Shown: positions 1 to 8,096 of the stretch, piece by piece
How the letters are laid out: every line of letters starts with the position of its first letter
Position numbering within the stretch: the first letter of the stretch is position 1
Assembly (NCBI GenBank): GCA_963699495.1
Contig: CAVOUB010000005.1
Location: forward strand, 62,001 to 126,000
Reading direction: 5' to 3'
DNA from: JAIBJN01 sp963699495
GTDB taxonomy: Bacteria; Actinomycetota; Thermoleophilia; Gaiellales; Gaiellaceae
Length of the DNA: 64,000 nt
Position numbers and translations under genes: made by a program
The notes under the pieces: generated by a model
The model's input: the letters and a program-made list of their open reading frames with translations, nothing else
Databases searched by the model: none
What the model was told of the DNA's origin: nothing

Positions 1-298
1 TCTCGCAGATCGCCGAGCGCGCCGGCCTGAGGCCGGTCGTCTCGAGGTCGACGACGACGAAGCGCGCCGCCTCGAGCGGCAGGTCGCTCCCCGGAAGCTC
101 GGCCAGGCCGACGCGCCCGCCGCGCCAGGCGAGCCGAGCGTCACCCTGGACGACGTCGTCGAGCAGGCTCCGCGCCAGGCCCACCGGCGCGCGCGCCAGC
201 GCGAAGAGCACCCGGGCCGCCTCCTCCACCGCCACAGGCCCGCGCCGCTCCTCGACGAGCTCCACGAGCCGATCGGCCGCGTCGAAGGCCAGCTGCAC
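1..298 (-). CDS. DEDD-family 3'-5' exonuclease (DnaQ/epsilon-like), N-terminal part, cut by the window edge
   Basis: Reading leftwards from a GTG at 298, 99 codons are visible before the window ends. About 78 residues of a helical, winged-helix-like N-terminal segment come first, then FVVVDLETTGL at residues 80-90, exonuclease motif I with the metal-binding Asp and Glu. An actinobacterial family (DEDD exonuclease, sometimes fused to a UvrC/Cho-type GIY-YIG nuclease) has this layout; whether the fusion exists here cannot be seen. No ATG and no clear Shine-Dalgarno lie in frame upstream, so the start is uncertain. A perfect LexA-like palindrome sits 15 bases upstream of the start, which suggests SOS control and a role in repair rather than replicative proofreading. 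Confidence 0.8.
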   Translation of the reverse strand, partial: MQLAFDAADRLVELVEERRGPVAVEEAARVLFALARAPVGLARSLLDDVVQGDARLAWRGGRVGLAELPGSDLPLEAARFVVVDLETTGLRPARSAICE

Positions 299-312
299 CT
301 CTGGGAGGATAC

Positions 313-328
313 ACGAACATATGTTCGT
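313..328. promoter_or_regulatory. LexA-type SOS operator (perfect 16-bp palindrome)
   Basis: ACGAACATATGTTCGT is a perfect palindrome whose core GAAC-N4-GTTC matches the LexA box of Gram-positive bacteria and actinobacteria. It lies just upstream of the GTG start of the exonuclease gene (minus strand, start 298), where a repressor would block its promoter. It is downstream of the HU terminator and so belongs to the exonuclease gene. LexA binding is inferred from the sequence only. Confidence 0.75.
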
Positions 329-346
329 CCACCACCCCAGACTGAC

Positions 347-372
347 CCGGGGGCCGCCCTGACGGCCCCCGG
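347..372 (-). terminator. Hairpin terminator downstream of HU
   Basis: CCGGGGGCCG (347-356) and CGGCCCCCGG (363-372) form a perfect 10-bp GC stem around a 6-base loop. It sits between the HU stop and the exonuclease start on the minus strand. There is no clear U-run after it, as is common for terminators in GC-rich actinobacteria. Confidence 0.6.
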
Positions 373-396
373 TGAATCCGCTGAGATGGAGAGGGC

Positions 397-672
397 TTAG
401 CGGCGGAGGGCTTGCTTCAACTGGCTGCCGGCGGAGAACTTGGGCACGGTCGCCGCCGGGATCTGCACACGCTCACCGGTGCGCGGGTTCACGCCCTGCC
501 GCGCGGCGCGCTGCTGCGGGGAGAACTTGCCGAAGCCTGTAAACGACACCGAGTCGCCGCCCTTGAGCGTCTCGGTGACGGAGTCGAGGAACGCGTCGAC
601 CGCCGCTGCCGCATCCCGTTTGGTGAGGCTGCTCTTCTCGGCCACCCTGTCGATGAACTCGGCCTTCGTCAT
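397..672 (-). CDS. hup: HU family DNA-binding protein
   Basis: A 91-residue protein of normal HU length. It begins MTKAEFIDRVAEKS and carries the conserved core GFGKF and the DNA-arm region with NPRTGE and KFSAG. HU dimers bend and compact DNA in the nucleoid. The start ATG has a good ribosome site (GGAGAGG, a few bases upstream). This is the short HU form without the Lys/Ala-rich tail typical of mycobacterial HupB. The gene stands alone: the hairpin at 347-372 follows it and pyrE ends about 100 bases upstream. A weak promoter-like pair (TTGCTT and TAGGGT) occurs on the minus strand near 715-735 and is only a suggestion. Confidence 0.97.
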   Translation of the reverse strand: MTKAEFIDRVAEKSSLTKRDAAAAVDAFLDSVTETLKGGDSVSFTGFGKFSPQQRAARQGVNPRTGERVQIPAATVPKFSAGSQLKQALRR

Positions 673-769
673 GCCCTCTCCTTCCGTCCTTTACGCTGAC
701 TTGGGGAACCGTCGAAACCCTAACAGAGCCCCCAGATAGCAAGCAACCATGCGGGTTTGCGGGGTTTTT

Positions 770-1300
770 CTAGCTCTCGAGGATGTCGCGGGCACGGAAA
801 AGCGGGTACAAGCGGACCGCTTTCCGCGCGAGAGCGTCCGCCCCGCCCTCCTCGCGGTCGACCACGCAGACGGCCGCGCGGCACTCGAGCCCGGCCTCGC
901 GAAGCGCGTCGATCGCGTCCGCGGCGGCACCGCCGGAGGTGACGACGTCCTCCACGAGGCAGACCTCTTCACCCGCTGCGAAGTCGCCCTCGAGCCTGTT
1001 CTCGGTGCCGTAGCCCTTCGCCTCCTTGCGGACGAGGAGGAACGGGAGCCCGGACGAAAGCGAGGCGGCCGCGGCGAGCGCGACAGCGCCGAGCTCGGGC
1101 CCGGCGATGCGGGTCGCCTCCGGGGCGACCTCGCTCACGCTCGCAGCGATCCGCTCGCCGAGCGCGCCGAGGATGTCCGGGCGCGTCTCGAAGCGGTACT
1201 TGTCGAGGTAGTAGCGCGAGCGCTTGCCGGAGCGGAGGACGAAGTCGCCCTCCAGATAGGCGTGCTCGCGGATGCGCCGCGCGAGCTCCGCGTCGGTCAT
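770..1300 (-). CDS. pyrE: Orotate phosphoribosyltransferase
   Basis: This 176-residue enzyme joins orotate to PRPP to give OMP in pyrimidine synthesis. The PRPP-binding motif VCLVEDVVTSGGAA lies at residues 113-126. The catalytic-loop region RKEAKGYGT (about 91-99) and the early YYLDKY substrate segment (30-35) are present. Length is normal for the short bacterial PyrE. It is the last gene of a minus-strand run after a roadblock protein and a tiny membrane protein, with only 8 bases between it and the latter. Other pyr genes are not in the window. Confidence 0.95.
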   Translation of the reverse strand: MTDAELARRIREHAYLEGDFVLRSGKRSRYYLDKYRFETRPDILGALGERIAASVSEVAPEATRIAGPELGAVALAAAASLSSGLPFLLVRKEAKGYGTENRLEGDFAAGEEVCLVEDVVTSGGAAADAIDALREAGLECRAAVCVVDREEGGADALARKAVRLYPLFRARDILES

Positions 1301-1308
1301 CGTTGCGA

Positions 1309-1515
1309 TCAGCTTCGAGCCTGCGCGAGTATCCGACGCGCGACCGGGAAGAGGGTGCCGGCCTCCTCGCTCCCCTCCGCGAAGCTGACCATCGAGCCGT
1401 CGGCGAAGTAGACGTCGACGCTTTCCCTGCCGGCGCCCGACCGACGCCGCCAGAGCGCGGCCGCGCCGACGACGGATCCGACCGCGACGACGACCGCCGC
1501 GAGCCTACGCTTCAT
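1309..1515 (-). CDS. Small single-pass membrane protein of unknown function
   Basis: A 68-residue protein starts MKRRLAAVVVAVGS. It has a positively charged N-terminus, one hydrophobic helix at about residues 5-21, then RRR and a soluble tail of about 45 residues (YFADGSMVSFAEGSEEA). The topology predicted by the positive-inside rule is not decisive. Its ATG overlaps the end of the roadblock gene by 11 bases, and pyrE follows 8 bases later, so the three look co-transcribed. I do not recognise the family. Confidence 0.7.
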   Translation of the reverse strand: MKRRLAAVVVAVGSVVGAAALWRRRSGAGRESVDVYFADGSMVSFAEGSEEAGTLFPVARRILAQARS

Positions 1516-1915
1516 CGCCGGCCTCCGGTTCGTCGTCCTTCTTCCTCTTGCGCCGGGAGCCCGCGGCGGCCTTCTTCTCCGGCTCTGGCTCCTCCGAGAG
1601 GCGCAGGCAGGTCTTCAGGTCGTAGAAGACGAGCCCTGCGGTCGGCTCGCGCCCCGTGACGGCGGCCACGAGCCGCTCGCCGTCGGTGACCACGAAGACG
1701 CAGCCTTCGTGGAACGCGACCTGGACCTGGGTGGGATCGCCGGCGTGGCCCACCGCGCCGCGCAGGAGCTCGCGGGCCTCCCGCGCGATTGCCTCGGATC
1801 GCTCGTCGCTCGCGAGCGTGGAGGCGAGCACGGCTCCATCCCCGTCGGCGAGCACGGCCGACTCGATCTGCGAGGAGATCTCGACGAGGTCGGCGAGGGC
1901 CTGCGAGGCATCCAC
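1505..1915 (-). CDS. Roadblock/LC7 domain protein
   Basis: This 136-residue protein has a roadblock/LC7 fold over about residues 1-105. Features include SSQIESAVLADGDGAVLAST at the start of the fold, then QVQVAFHEGCVFVVTDGERL and a final helix. A Lys/Arg- and acid-rich tail (KKAAAGSRRKRKK) follows. Bacterial roadblock proteins commonly act with small Ras-like GTPases or as dimeric scaffolds; no GTPase gene is nearby. It is the first gene of the run that continues into the tiny membrane protein and pyrE, and is divergent from the yihY gene at 1954. Confidence 0.8.
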   Translation of the reverse strand: MDASQALADLVEISSQIESAVLADGDGAVLASTLASDERSEAIAREARELLRGAVGHAGDPTQVQVAFHEGCVFVVTDGERLVAAVTGREPTAGLVFYDLKTCLRLSEEPEPEKKAAAGSRRKRKKDDEPEAGDEA

Positions 1916-1953
1916 GGCGGCAAACCTAACACACGACCGTAGACTCCCTCGCC

Positions 1954-2745
1954 GTGCACGCCATCCTCAGAAAGTACCTCGCCGACCGAGGCACTCACCT
2001 CGCAGCGATGATCGCCTACTTCGCGATCCTCGCCTTCGTCCCGCTCCTCTTCCTCGCGCTTTCCCTGGTGGCCTTCGCGGGCGAGCAGGACGAGTCGAGC
2101 TATCTGATCGAGGAGATCCGGCGGACCTTCCCCAAGAACTCCGTCGAGAACATCCTCGACGCCGTCACAGAGATCCAGGAGCAGGCAACCGAGCTCTCGG
2201 TGATCGGCGGCATCGGTCTCCTCTGGGCCGCGCTCGGCTTCTTCAGCGTGCTCGAGTCGGCGTTCAACATCGTCTACGGCCTCCCCAACCGGCCGTTCAT
2301 CCGCCAGAAGGGCCTCGTCCTCCTCTTGACAGCGGCCTCCCTCATGGTCCTCTTCGTCGCGCTCGTGATCGCCTCGGTCGGCGTCGAGCTCGTGCAGCGG
2401 GCGGGCGTGGCGGAAGGCGCGCTCTCGTACCTCTACGCCCTGCTCATCTCGACTGCGCTGCTGGTGGGATTCACCTGGAGCCTGTACCGGCTGCTGACCA
2501 ACACCTCGCTCAGCTGGCGCGAGACGCTTCCAGGAGCGCTCTTCGCCTCGGTCCTCCTCCAGGCGAGCTTCCAGATCCTCCCGTTCTTCGTTCGCCTTTC
2601 CGGCGACCTGATCGCGCTCCAGGCGTACGGAGGGCTCGTCCTCCTCCTCGTCTGGCTCTACGTGATGGCGAACATCCTCGTCATCGGGGCCGAGGTGAAC
2701 TGGTGGCTCACGCGCGGGCGGACTGGAACGCCCGCGGCCGGCTAG
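1954..2745 (+). CDS. YihY/BrkB-like integral membrane protein
   Basis: A 263-residue inner-membrane protein with about six hydrophobic helices. It shows the family's TFPKNSVENILDAV region, the GLLWAALGFFSVLESAFNIVYG stretch and the C-terminal LVWLYVMANILVIGAEVNW helix. These proteins were once called ribonuclease BN; the present view is a transporter-like or lipid-related membrane protein of unsettled function. The GTG start follows a 38-base gap from the divergent roadblock gene. Its stop overlaps the stop of the convergent cNMP-binding gene by 3 bases. A second, frameshifted paralogue lies at 21784-22663. Confidence 0.88.
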   Translation: MHAILRKYLADRGTHLAAMIAYFAILAFVPLLFLALSLVAFAGEQDESSYLIEEIRRTFPKNSVENILDAVTEIQEQATELSVIGGIGLLWAALGFFSVLESAFNIVYGLPNRPFIRQKGLVLLLTAASLMVLFVALVIASVGVELVQRAGVAEGALSYLYALLISTALLVGFTWSLYRLLTNTSLSWRETLPGALFASVLLQASFQILPFFVRLSGDLIALQAYGGLVLLLVWLYVMANILVIGAEVNWWLTRGRTGTPAAG

Positions 2746-3177
2746 ATCTCGGAGCTCGACTCCGTCGCGCGCACGCGCTCGTCGAGCACGTCGAGCACCT
2801 TCTCCTCGATGTCGGGATGACGGTCGACGAGGCTCCGGAACGACTGGCGCGTGAGGACGAAGAAGCGCACCGGGGTGACGCGCGGTCACGGTCGCGGTGC
2901 GCCGCGGCGACTCCCAGACGAGTGCGATCTCGCCGAAGAAGTCACCGGGCCCGAGCCGGCGAATCTCCTCGCCGTTCTTCGTGACCGCCACCTCGCCGTC
3001 GACGATGACGAAGAACTCCTGGCCGATCTCCCCCTCACGCGCGAGGACCTTCCCCGCGTCGACCTCCATGTCCTCGGTGAGCTTTGCGAGCTCGACGAGC
3101 TCGGCCCGGGAGAGGTTCTTGAAGAGCGGCGCGCGGCCCAGCGCGGTGGCCTTGTCGTCGTGCGAGAAGAGCTGCAT
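2742..3177 (-). CDS. Cyclic nucleotide-binding domain protein, with one apparent base insertion
   Basis: The frame from ATG 3177 encodes a cNMP-binding beta-barrel (APLFKNLSRAELVELAKL, then GEFFV and PGDFFGEIAL). It goes out of frame after RTATVTA. Deleting the A at about 2878 restores RTPVRFFVLTRQSF, followed by RHPDIEEKVLDVL and a stop at 2742, for a normal single-domain protein of 144 residues. The span is 3n+1 bases long, as expected for one extra base. PGDFFGEIAL is the phosphate-binding cassette. No effector domain is attached; a related single-domain protein is at 38075. It is the last gene behind rdgB. Confidence 0.75.
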
Positions 3178-3186
3178 GTGCGGAAT

Positions 3187-3777
3187 CTACCGTCCCGGAG
3201 CGACGCTGCCTACTGCATCGCGCAGCTTTCTCGCAGCACGCGCACGGTGGCTCCAGCGAGCCTTCCATTCGTTCCCCAGCTCGGCGACGGTGAGCTCCTC
3301 GCCGTCGGGGATGAACACCGGGTCGTAGCCGAAGCCCTCCGAGCCCCTGGGCGCGCCGGCGATCGACCCCTCGAGCGTCCCGGTCGCGCGGATCTCCTCG
3401 AAGTCCGGCGAGAGCAGGACGAGCTCCGAGACGTAGCGCGCTCTGCGGCCGTCGCCGGTGACGGCCGCGAGCTCCGCCAGCAGCTTCGCGACGTTCTCCT
3501 CGTCCGTCGCATCCGGTCCGGCGTAGCGCGCCGAGTAGATCCCCGGCCGGCCGCCGAGCCCGTCGACCTCGAGCCCGGAGTCCTCGCCGACGACCCAGCG
3601 ATCGGGCGGATCAACGGTGCGGCCGAACCGGGCCTTGGCCCGCGCGTTGTCGTAGAAGCTCCCGCCGACCTCCTCGGGGAGCTGTCCCGCGAGCGTCGGC
3701 TCGATCTCCCAGCCCGGCAGCAGCACGGCCAGCTCCCTCGCCTTGTGCGCGTTCTTGGAGACGAAGCTCACCTTCAC
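3187..3777 (-). CDS. rdgB: XTP/dITP pyrophosphatase (non-canonical purine NTPase)
   Basis: A 196-residue house-cleaning enzyme that hydrolyses dITP, XTP and related deaminated nucleotides to monophosphates. It shows the N-terminal SKNAHKARELA motif, the metal-site GEDSGLEVDGLGGRPGIYSAR, and the C-terminal substrate motif GSEGFGYDPVF plus SHRARA. Length is normal. In many bacteria rdgB follows rph, and here the two are separated only by an MgtC-family gene in the same minus-strand run. The stop is 9 bases before the cNMP gene's start. Confidence 0.96.
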   Translation of the reverse strand: MKVSFVSKNAHKARELAVLLPGWEIEPTLAGQLPEEVGGSFYDNARAKARFGRTVDPPDRWVVGEDSGLEVDGLGGRPGIYSARYAGPDATDEENVAKLLAELAAVTGDGRRARYVSELVLLSPDFEEIRATGTLEGSIAGAPRGSEGFGYDPVFIPDGEELTVAELGNEWKARWSHRARAARKLRDAVGSVAPGR

Positions 3778-3789
3778 CGGTGGTCCCCG

Positions 3790-4477
3790 CTAGGTCCACC
3801 GGACGGCGAGCACGCCCTCGAGTGAAGCCAGGTCCTCGACGAGGCGCTCTTCCGCCGGCCCCAGCGGGACGTCGAGCTCGACCAGCAGCCGTCGCAGGTC
3901 GCGCTCGTCCTCGAACTGCACCCGGCTGACGCGGACGCGGCGCCCGTCGATCACCGAGAGCGGCTCCGCGATCGAATGCTCGCGGGTGAGGTCGATCTCG
4001 AGCTGGCGCCCCGCCGCGCCGGAAACGGCCGAAAGTCGTCGTGCCTTCCAGCCAGCGGAATGGGCCCAGGCCGAGGAGCACGATCCCGGTGGCGATGAGG
4101 GCTGCCGAGTAGTAGCCGGCGCCGGCGGCCATGCCGATCGCGGCCACGATCCAGAGGCTGGCCGCGGTCGTGAGCCCGCGGACGGTCAGTCCCTGGCGGA
4201 GGATCGCTCCGGCTCCCAGGAAGCCGATGCCGGTCACGACCTGGGCGGCGATGCGGGTCGGGTCGAAGACGACTCCGGAGCGGTTCGAGAACTCGAAGTC
4301 GGTCCACCCGTACGCGGAGACGATCGTGAACAGCGCCGCGCCGATGCCGACGAGCATGTGAGTCCGGAGGCCGGCCGCACGCTCCCGCAGCTCGCGCTCC
4401 AGGCCGATCGCGCCCGTGAGGCCGGCCGCGACCAGGAGCCTGATGAGGACGTCCCACCATTCCAGGTCGGGAATCAC
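3790..4477 (-). CDS. MgtC/SapB family membrane protein, with one apparent base insertion
   Basis: The frame from ATG 4477 has the MgtC membrane domain of about 150 residues: LTGAIGLERELRERAAGLRTH, then TRIAAQVVTGIGFLGAGAIL and LTTAASLWIVAAIG. Frame is lost at a run of four C (4009-4012). Removing one C restores GRQLEIDLTREHSI and a cytoplasmic ACT-like domain ending VLAVRWT at 3790, giving about 229 residues. The span is 3n+1. MgtC proteins inhibit the F1Fo ATP synthase and matter under low magnesium in some pathogens; in environmental species the role is unclear. The start overlaps the end of rph by 4 bases. Confidence 0.82.
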
Positions 4478-5169
4478 GCGACGGCCTCCCTCTGCCTGGA
4501 GCCGATCTCCCGAATGCCCCCGGCGGCGAGGTCGACGAGCGCGTCGAGCTCCTCACGGCTGAACGGAACGCGCTCGGCCGTCGCCTGGACCTCGACGAGC
4601 CGGCCGTCGCCCGTCATGACGACGTTCATGTCCACGTCCGCCGCGGAGTCCTCCGAGTAGTCGAGGTCGAGGAGAGGCTCGCCGTCGACGATCCCGACCG
4701 ACACTGCACCGACCAGGTCGGCCGGCTCCGGCAGGCCCGAACGGCGCGCGGCCAGGGTCAGCGCCACCCACGCCCCCGAGATCGCGGCGGTGCGGGTGCC
4801 CCCGTCCGCCTGGATGACGTCGCAGTCGATCCAGACGGTGTGCTCGCCGAGGGTGTCCAGATCGTAGACCGCGCGCAGCGAGCGCCCGAGGAGCCGCTGG
4901 ATCTCGACGGTGCGCCCCTTCTGCTTGCCCGCGCTCGCCTCGCGCTGCATGCGCTGGCCGGTTGACGCCGGGAGCATTCCGTACTCTGCCGTGAGCCAGC
5001 CGCGCCCCGAGCCGGCCAGCCAGCGCGGGACTCCGTCCTCGACGCTCGCCGTGCAGAGAACGCGCGTGCCACCGAAGGAGATGAGCGCCGAGCCGGTCGC
5101 CTGCTCGACGAAGTCCGTGGCGATCTCGACCGGGCGAAGCCCGTCGGGCCTGCGACCATCCCGACTCAT
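4474..5169 (-). CDS. rph: Ribonuclease PH
   Basis: A phosphorolytic 3'-5' exoribonuclease that trims tRNA precursors. The hallmark GWLTAEYGMLPASTGQRMQR lies near residues 57-76. GTRTAAISGAWVAL and DLDYSEDSAADVDMNVVMT follow in the usual order. I chose ATG 5169 because MSRDGRRPDGLRPVEI matches the usual N-terminus; an in-frame GTG at 5202 would add 11 residues. The length of 231 residues is slightly short for the family but complete. It follows murI after a gap that holds one copy of a 45-bp repeat, and precedes mgtC and rdgB. Confidence 0.96.
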   Translation of the reverse strand: MSRDGRRPDGLRPVEIATDFVEQATGSALISFGGTRVLCTASVEDGVPRWLAGSGRGWLTAEYGMLPASTGQRMQREASAGKQKGRTVEIQRLLGRSLRAVYDLDTLGEHTVWIDCDVIQADGGTRTAAISGAWVALTLAARRSGLPEPADLVGAVSVGIVDGEPLLDLDYSEDSAADVDMNVVMTGDGRLVEVQATAERVPFSREELDALVDLAAGGIREIGSRQREAVA

Positions 5170-5211
5170 CTCGGCACGCTTTCGGCCCATTTCGCGCGCC
5201 ACTGGCGCGGA

Positions 5212-5255
5212 TTTCGGCTGTAGGCTCGGAAGCGGGTGGTGGGCTGGGGTGCCCC
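5212..5255. repeat. 45-bp dispersed intergenic element, copy A
   Basis: This 44-base stretch matches 30273-30317: about 36 of 44 positions agree. The first 32 bases align without gaps (26 identical), including the shared 12-base core GCGGGTGGTGGG. Both copies end in GGGTGCCCC. Read on the minus strand it lies just downstream of the murI stop, as copy B lies just downstream of the LysE-family stop. GGGGCACCCC is a small self-complementary block. Function is unknown; a 3' element, a transcription start region or a mobile remnant are all possible. Confidence 0.5.
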
Positions 5256-5281
5256 GTAGTAATTAAGGGAAGGCGGAGCGC

Positions 5282-6100
5282 TCACGCCGTGGCGAGCTCG
5301 AGCTCGCGGACGGTGACCTGCTCGACCCGCGGGATCGGGAGCTGGAGGAAGCGCTCGCCGAGCGCGCGGAACTCGCCGGGCGAGCCCGTCGTCAAGAACC
5401 GGGTCGAGCCGTTGCGCTCCGGGTCGTTCTCGACGCCCTTGCGGGAAAGCGTCTCGGCCACCTCGCGCGCGGTCTCGTCCGCCGAGAAGACGAGCGTCGT
5501 CCCGCGGCCGAAGGCCCGCTCGAACACCCGCTTGATCATGGGGTAGTGGGTGCAGCCGAGGATGACCGTGTCGACGTCCTCCTCCTTGAGCGGCGCGGCG
5601 TACTCGCGCACGGCCGCGTCGAGCTCCTCGCCCACGATGCCGGCTTCGATCAGCGGGACGAGCTTGGGACAGGCGACCGAGACGACGGTCGCTCCCGCGT
5701 CGAGCGCGTGCACGATGTCCTCGTAGCGGCCGCTCGAGACCGTGGCCTCGGTGGCGAGCAGGCCGATGCGTCGGTTCCGGGTCGCCTGCACCGCGGCGTG
5801 CGCCTCGGGCACGAGGACGCCGACGATCGGCACGCTCAGCGCCTCTTGCAGCGCAGGCAGCGCCGCCGAGGTGGCCGCGTTGCACGCGGCCACGATCAGC
5901 TTCACGCCCTCCTGCTCGAGGTACGAGGCGATCTCACGCGCGAACTGTCGGATCTCCGTATGCGGCCGGGGCCCGTACGGGCAACGCGCGCTGTCACCTA
6001 AGTAGAGGAAGTCCTCGTGCGGCAACGTGACGAGGCACTCGTGCAGGACGGTCAGCCCGCCTGCGCCCGAGTCGAAGATCCCAATCGGCCGTGCGTCCAC
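5282..6100 (-). CDS. murI: Glutamate racemase
   Basis: Converts L-glutamate to D-glutamate for peptidoglycan. PIGIFDSGAGGLTV at the N-terminus carries the substrate Asp. The two catalytic cysteines sit in VAACNAATSAALPAL and GCTHYPMI, and YLGDSARCPYGPR is the conserved loop. I chose GTG 6100 because it gives the usual short N-terminus before PIGIFDSG; a GTG at 6133 would add 11 residues. Length from 6100 is 272 residues. The gene starts a minus-strand run with rph, mgtC and rdgB and is divergent from pabB. Confidence 0.95.
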   Translation of the reverse strand: MDARPIGIFDSGAGGLTVLHECLVTLPHEDFLYLGDSARCPYGPRPHTEIRQFAREIASYLEQEGVKLIVAACNAATSAALPALQEALSVPIVGVLVPEAHAAVQATRNRRIGLLATEATVSSGRYEDIVHALDAGATVVSVACPKLVPLIEAGIVGEELDAAVREYAAPLKEEDVDTVILGCTHYPMIKRVFERAFGRGTTLVFSADETAREVAETLSRKGVENDPERNGSTRFLTTGSPGEFRALGERFLQLPIPRVEQVTVRELELATA

Positions 6101-6191
6101 CCGTTCGATTCTAGGCGTGCGGGCGGGCAGCACCAGCGGACCGTTGAACCGCCGACCGGCGAAAGCGACACTCGCGGGCTAGCGTTACGGC

Positions 6192-7245
6192 GTGCTGGAA
6201 GTCTGGAGCGGCGACGACCCGCTCGCCGAGCTCGAGGGCTATCTCGACTCGGCGGGCTTCTTCGCGGGCGACGACCTCGTCGCCGACGTCTTCCTCGGCT
6301 ACGGGATCTCCCACACGCTGCGGCGCGCTCCCTGGCCCGACCCGCCGGAGCCGTGCCGGCTGCCGCTCCTCGCCGCCCGCATCCACCCGGCGGACGAGCC
6401 GCGCCCCGAGCGCGGGGCCTACGCGATCGGCGAATGGGAGCGCTCCTGGGACGACGAGGGCTACGCGGCCGCGATCGAAGCCGTCCAGGACGCGATCGGT
6501 CGCGGCGACGTCTACCAGGTCAATCTCGTCCAGCACTTGCACGCCCCCTTCCGCGGCGACCCTTCCGGGCTGGCCCGAAGCCTCGCCGCCCTGCGCCCGC
6601 TGCATCCCGAGCCCCTCGACCGGAGACGGCTGGACCATCGTCTCCGGCTCGCCCGAGCTGTTCCTCGCGCGCCTCGGCGACCGCGTCTGGACGAAGCCGA
6701 TCAAAGGCACCCGCCCGGCCGGCGTGCACGGCGAGCTGCGCGAGTCCGAGAAGGACGCCGCCGAGCACGTGATGATCGTCGACCTCGAGCGCAACGACCT
6801 CTCGCGCGTCTGCGAGCCCGGTTCCGTGCGCTGGCCCGACCTGATGGCGGAGCGGGAGCTCGCCGGAGTCACGCACATGGTCACGACGGTCGAAGGCCGT
6901 CTGCGGGAGGGCGTCGGGCTCGCCGAGCTCCTCGGCGCCGTCTTCCCCGGCGGCTCCGTCACCGGTGCGCCGAAGATCTCGGCCCTCGACCACATCGCGG
7001 CGCTCGAGCCGGTGGGGCGCGGCCCCTCGATGGGAGCGCTGGGCCGCCTCCATCCGAACGGCGACCTCGAGCTCGCGCTCACGATCCGGACCTTCGCGGT
7101 CGCCGACGGCGAGATCCACCTCTGGGTCGGCGGCGGCATCGTCTGGGACTCCGATCCGCGCGCGGAGATCGAGGAGTCGTGGGTGAAGGCGCGCCCCCTG
7201 CTAGCGGCAGTCGGCAGCCGCATCCCGGAGGCCGTCGTCACGTGA
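6192..7245 (+). CDS. pabB: Aminodeoxychorismate/anthranilate synthase component I, with one apparent base insertion
   Basis: The frame from GTG 6192 covers the N-terminal part, ending YQVNLVQHLHAPF and LRPLHPEPLD. Removing one C near 6621 moves it into GDGWTIVSGSPELFLAR, then KGTRPAGV, DLERNDLSRVC, THMVTTVEG and FPGGSVTGAPK, which are the chorismate- and magnesium-binding motifs. The full span is 3n+1. The restored protein is about 350 residues, short for the family because the N-terminal beta-sandwich is reduced. It forms 4-amino-4-deoxychorismate with an amidotransferase subunit. The stop overlaps the GTG of pabC (GTGA), so the two are translationally coupled, which favours the PABA assignment over anthranilate synthesis. 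Confidence 0.85.
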
Positions 7246-8096
7246 CCGTGCTCGCGCTGGCCGTCGGCGGGCGCGGGCTCGTCGATCCGCGGGAGCCTGT
7301 GCTCCATGCCGACGACGAAGCGTTCCTGCGCGGGCGGGCGGCGTTCGAGACGATCCGGGTCTACGGCGGGCGCCCGTTCCGGCTCGACGAGCACCTGGAG
7401 CGGTTCTCCGGCTCGGCCGAGCGGCTCGGGCTCCCGCCCGTCGACACGGTCGCGTTCAAGGGGATCGCGCGCGAGGCCCTCGAGGCCGCCGGAGAAGGTG
7501 AGGCCGCACTTCGCCTCTACCTCACCCCGGGCCGGGAAGGAGGCTCCTATCCGACCGCGCTCGCCATGGTCTCGACCCTCCCGCCGGACCTGGACGAGCG
7601 TCGCATCCGCGGCCTCAAGATGATCACCGTCCAGCTGGGGCTGGAGCCCCGCGTCCGCGCGGACGCTCCCTGGCTCCTGGGCGGGGTCAAGTCGACGAGC
7701 TACGCGGTGAACATGGCCGCCGAAGCCGAGGCGCGCCGCCGCAACGCCGACGACGCGGTCTTCCTCGCCAACGGGCGCATCGTCCTCGAAGGGCCCGTGA
7801 CCAACATCTGGTGGCGGACGGGCGGCGAGCTCTTCACACCGGCGCTCGACCTGGGGATCCTCGCGGGGGTGACAAGGGCCGCGTTGCTCGAGAGCGCAGC
7901 GGAGCTCGGCTACCAGGTGCGCGAAGGCGCCTACACGGTCGACCACCTGGCCGGCGCCGAGGAGGCGTTCACGTCCTCGTCGGTGCGCGAGGTCATGCCC
8001 GTGATCGAGCTGGACGGAGCGCCGGTGGGCGACGGGAAGCCGGGGCCGGCCGCCGTCGAGCTGCAGACAGCCTTGCGGCGGGCCGCGGCCGCGTGA
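7242..8096 (+). CDS. pabC: Aminodeoxychorismate lyase / class IV PLP aminotransferase
   Basis: A 284-residue fold-type IV PLP enzyme. It has FLRGRAAFETIRVYGGRPFR at the N-terminus, the presumed PLP lysine in LLGGVKSTSY, and the class IV signature around DDAVFLANGRIVLEGPVTNI and TPALDLGILAGVTR. Such enzymes either release pyruvate from aminodeoxychorismate to give PABA or transaminate branched-chain or D-amino acids; coupling to pabB (GTGA overlap) supports the folate role. The stop overlaps the next gene's GTG in the same way. Confidence 0.85.
   Translation: MTVLALAVGGRGLVDPREPVLHADDEAFLRGRAAFETIRVYGGRPFRLDEHLERFSGSAERLGLPPVDTVAFKGIAREALEAAGEGEAALRLYLTPGREGGSYPTALAMVSTLPPDLDERRIRGLKMITVQLGLEPRVRADAPWLLGGVKSTSYAVNMAAEAEARRRNADDAVFLANGRIVLEGPVTNIWWRTGGELFTPALDLGILAGVTRAALLESAAELGYQVREGAYTVDHLAGAEEAFTSSSVREVMPVIELDGAPVGDGKPGPAAVELQTALRRAAAA

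Noticed and set aside
6111..7946. Long minus-strand open frame opposite pabB and pabC, and similar long frames opposite many genes (for example 60486-62051)
   Set aside because: Composition is typical of antisense frames in GC-rich DNA (rich in Arg, Gly, His) with no domain, and they cover well-supported genes.
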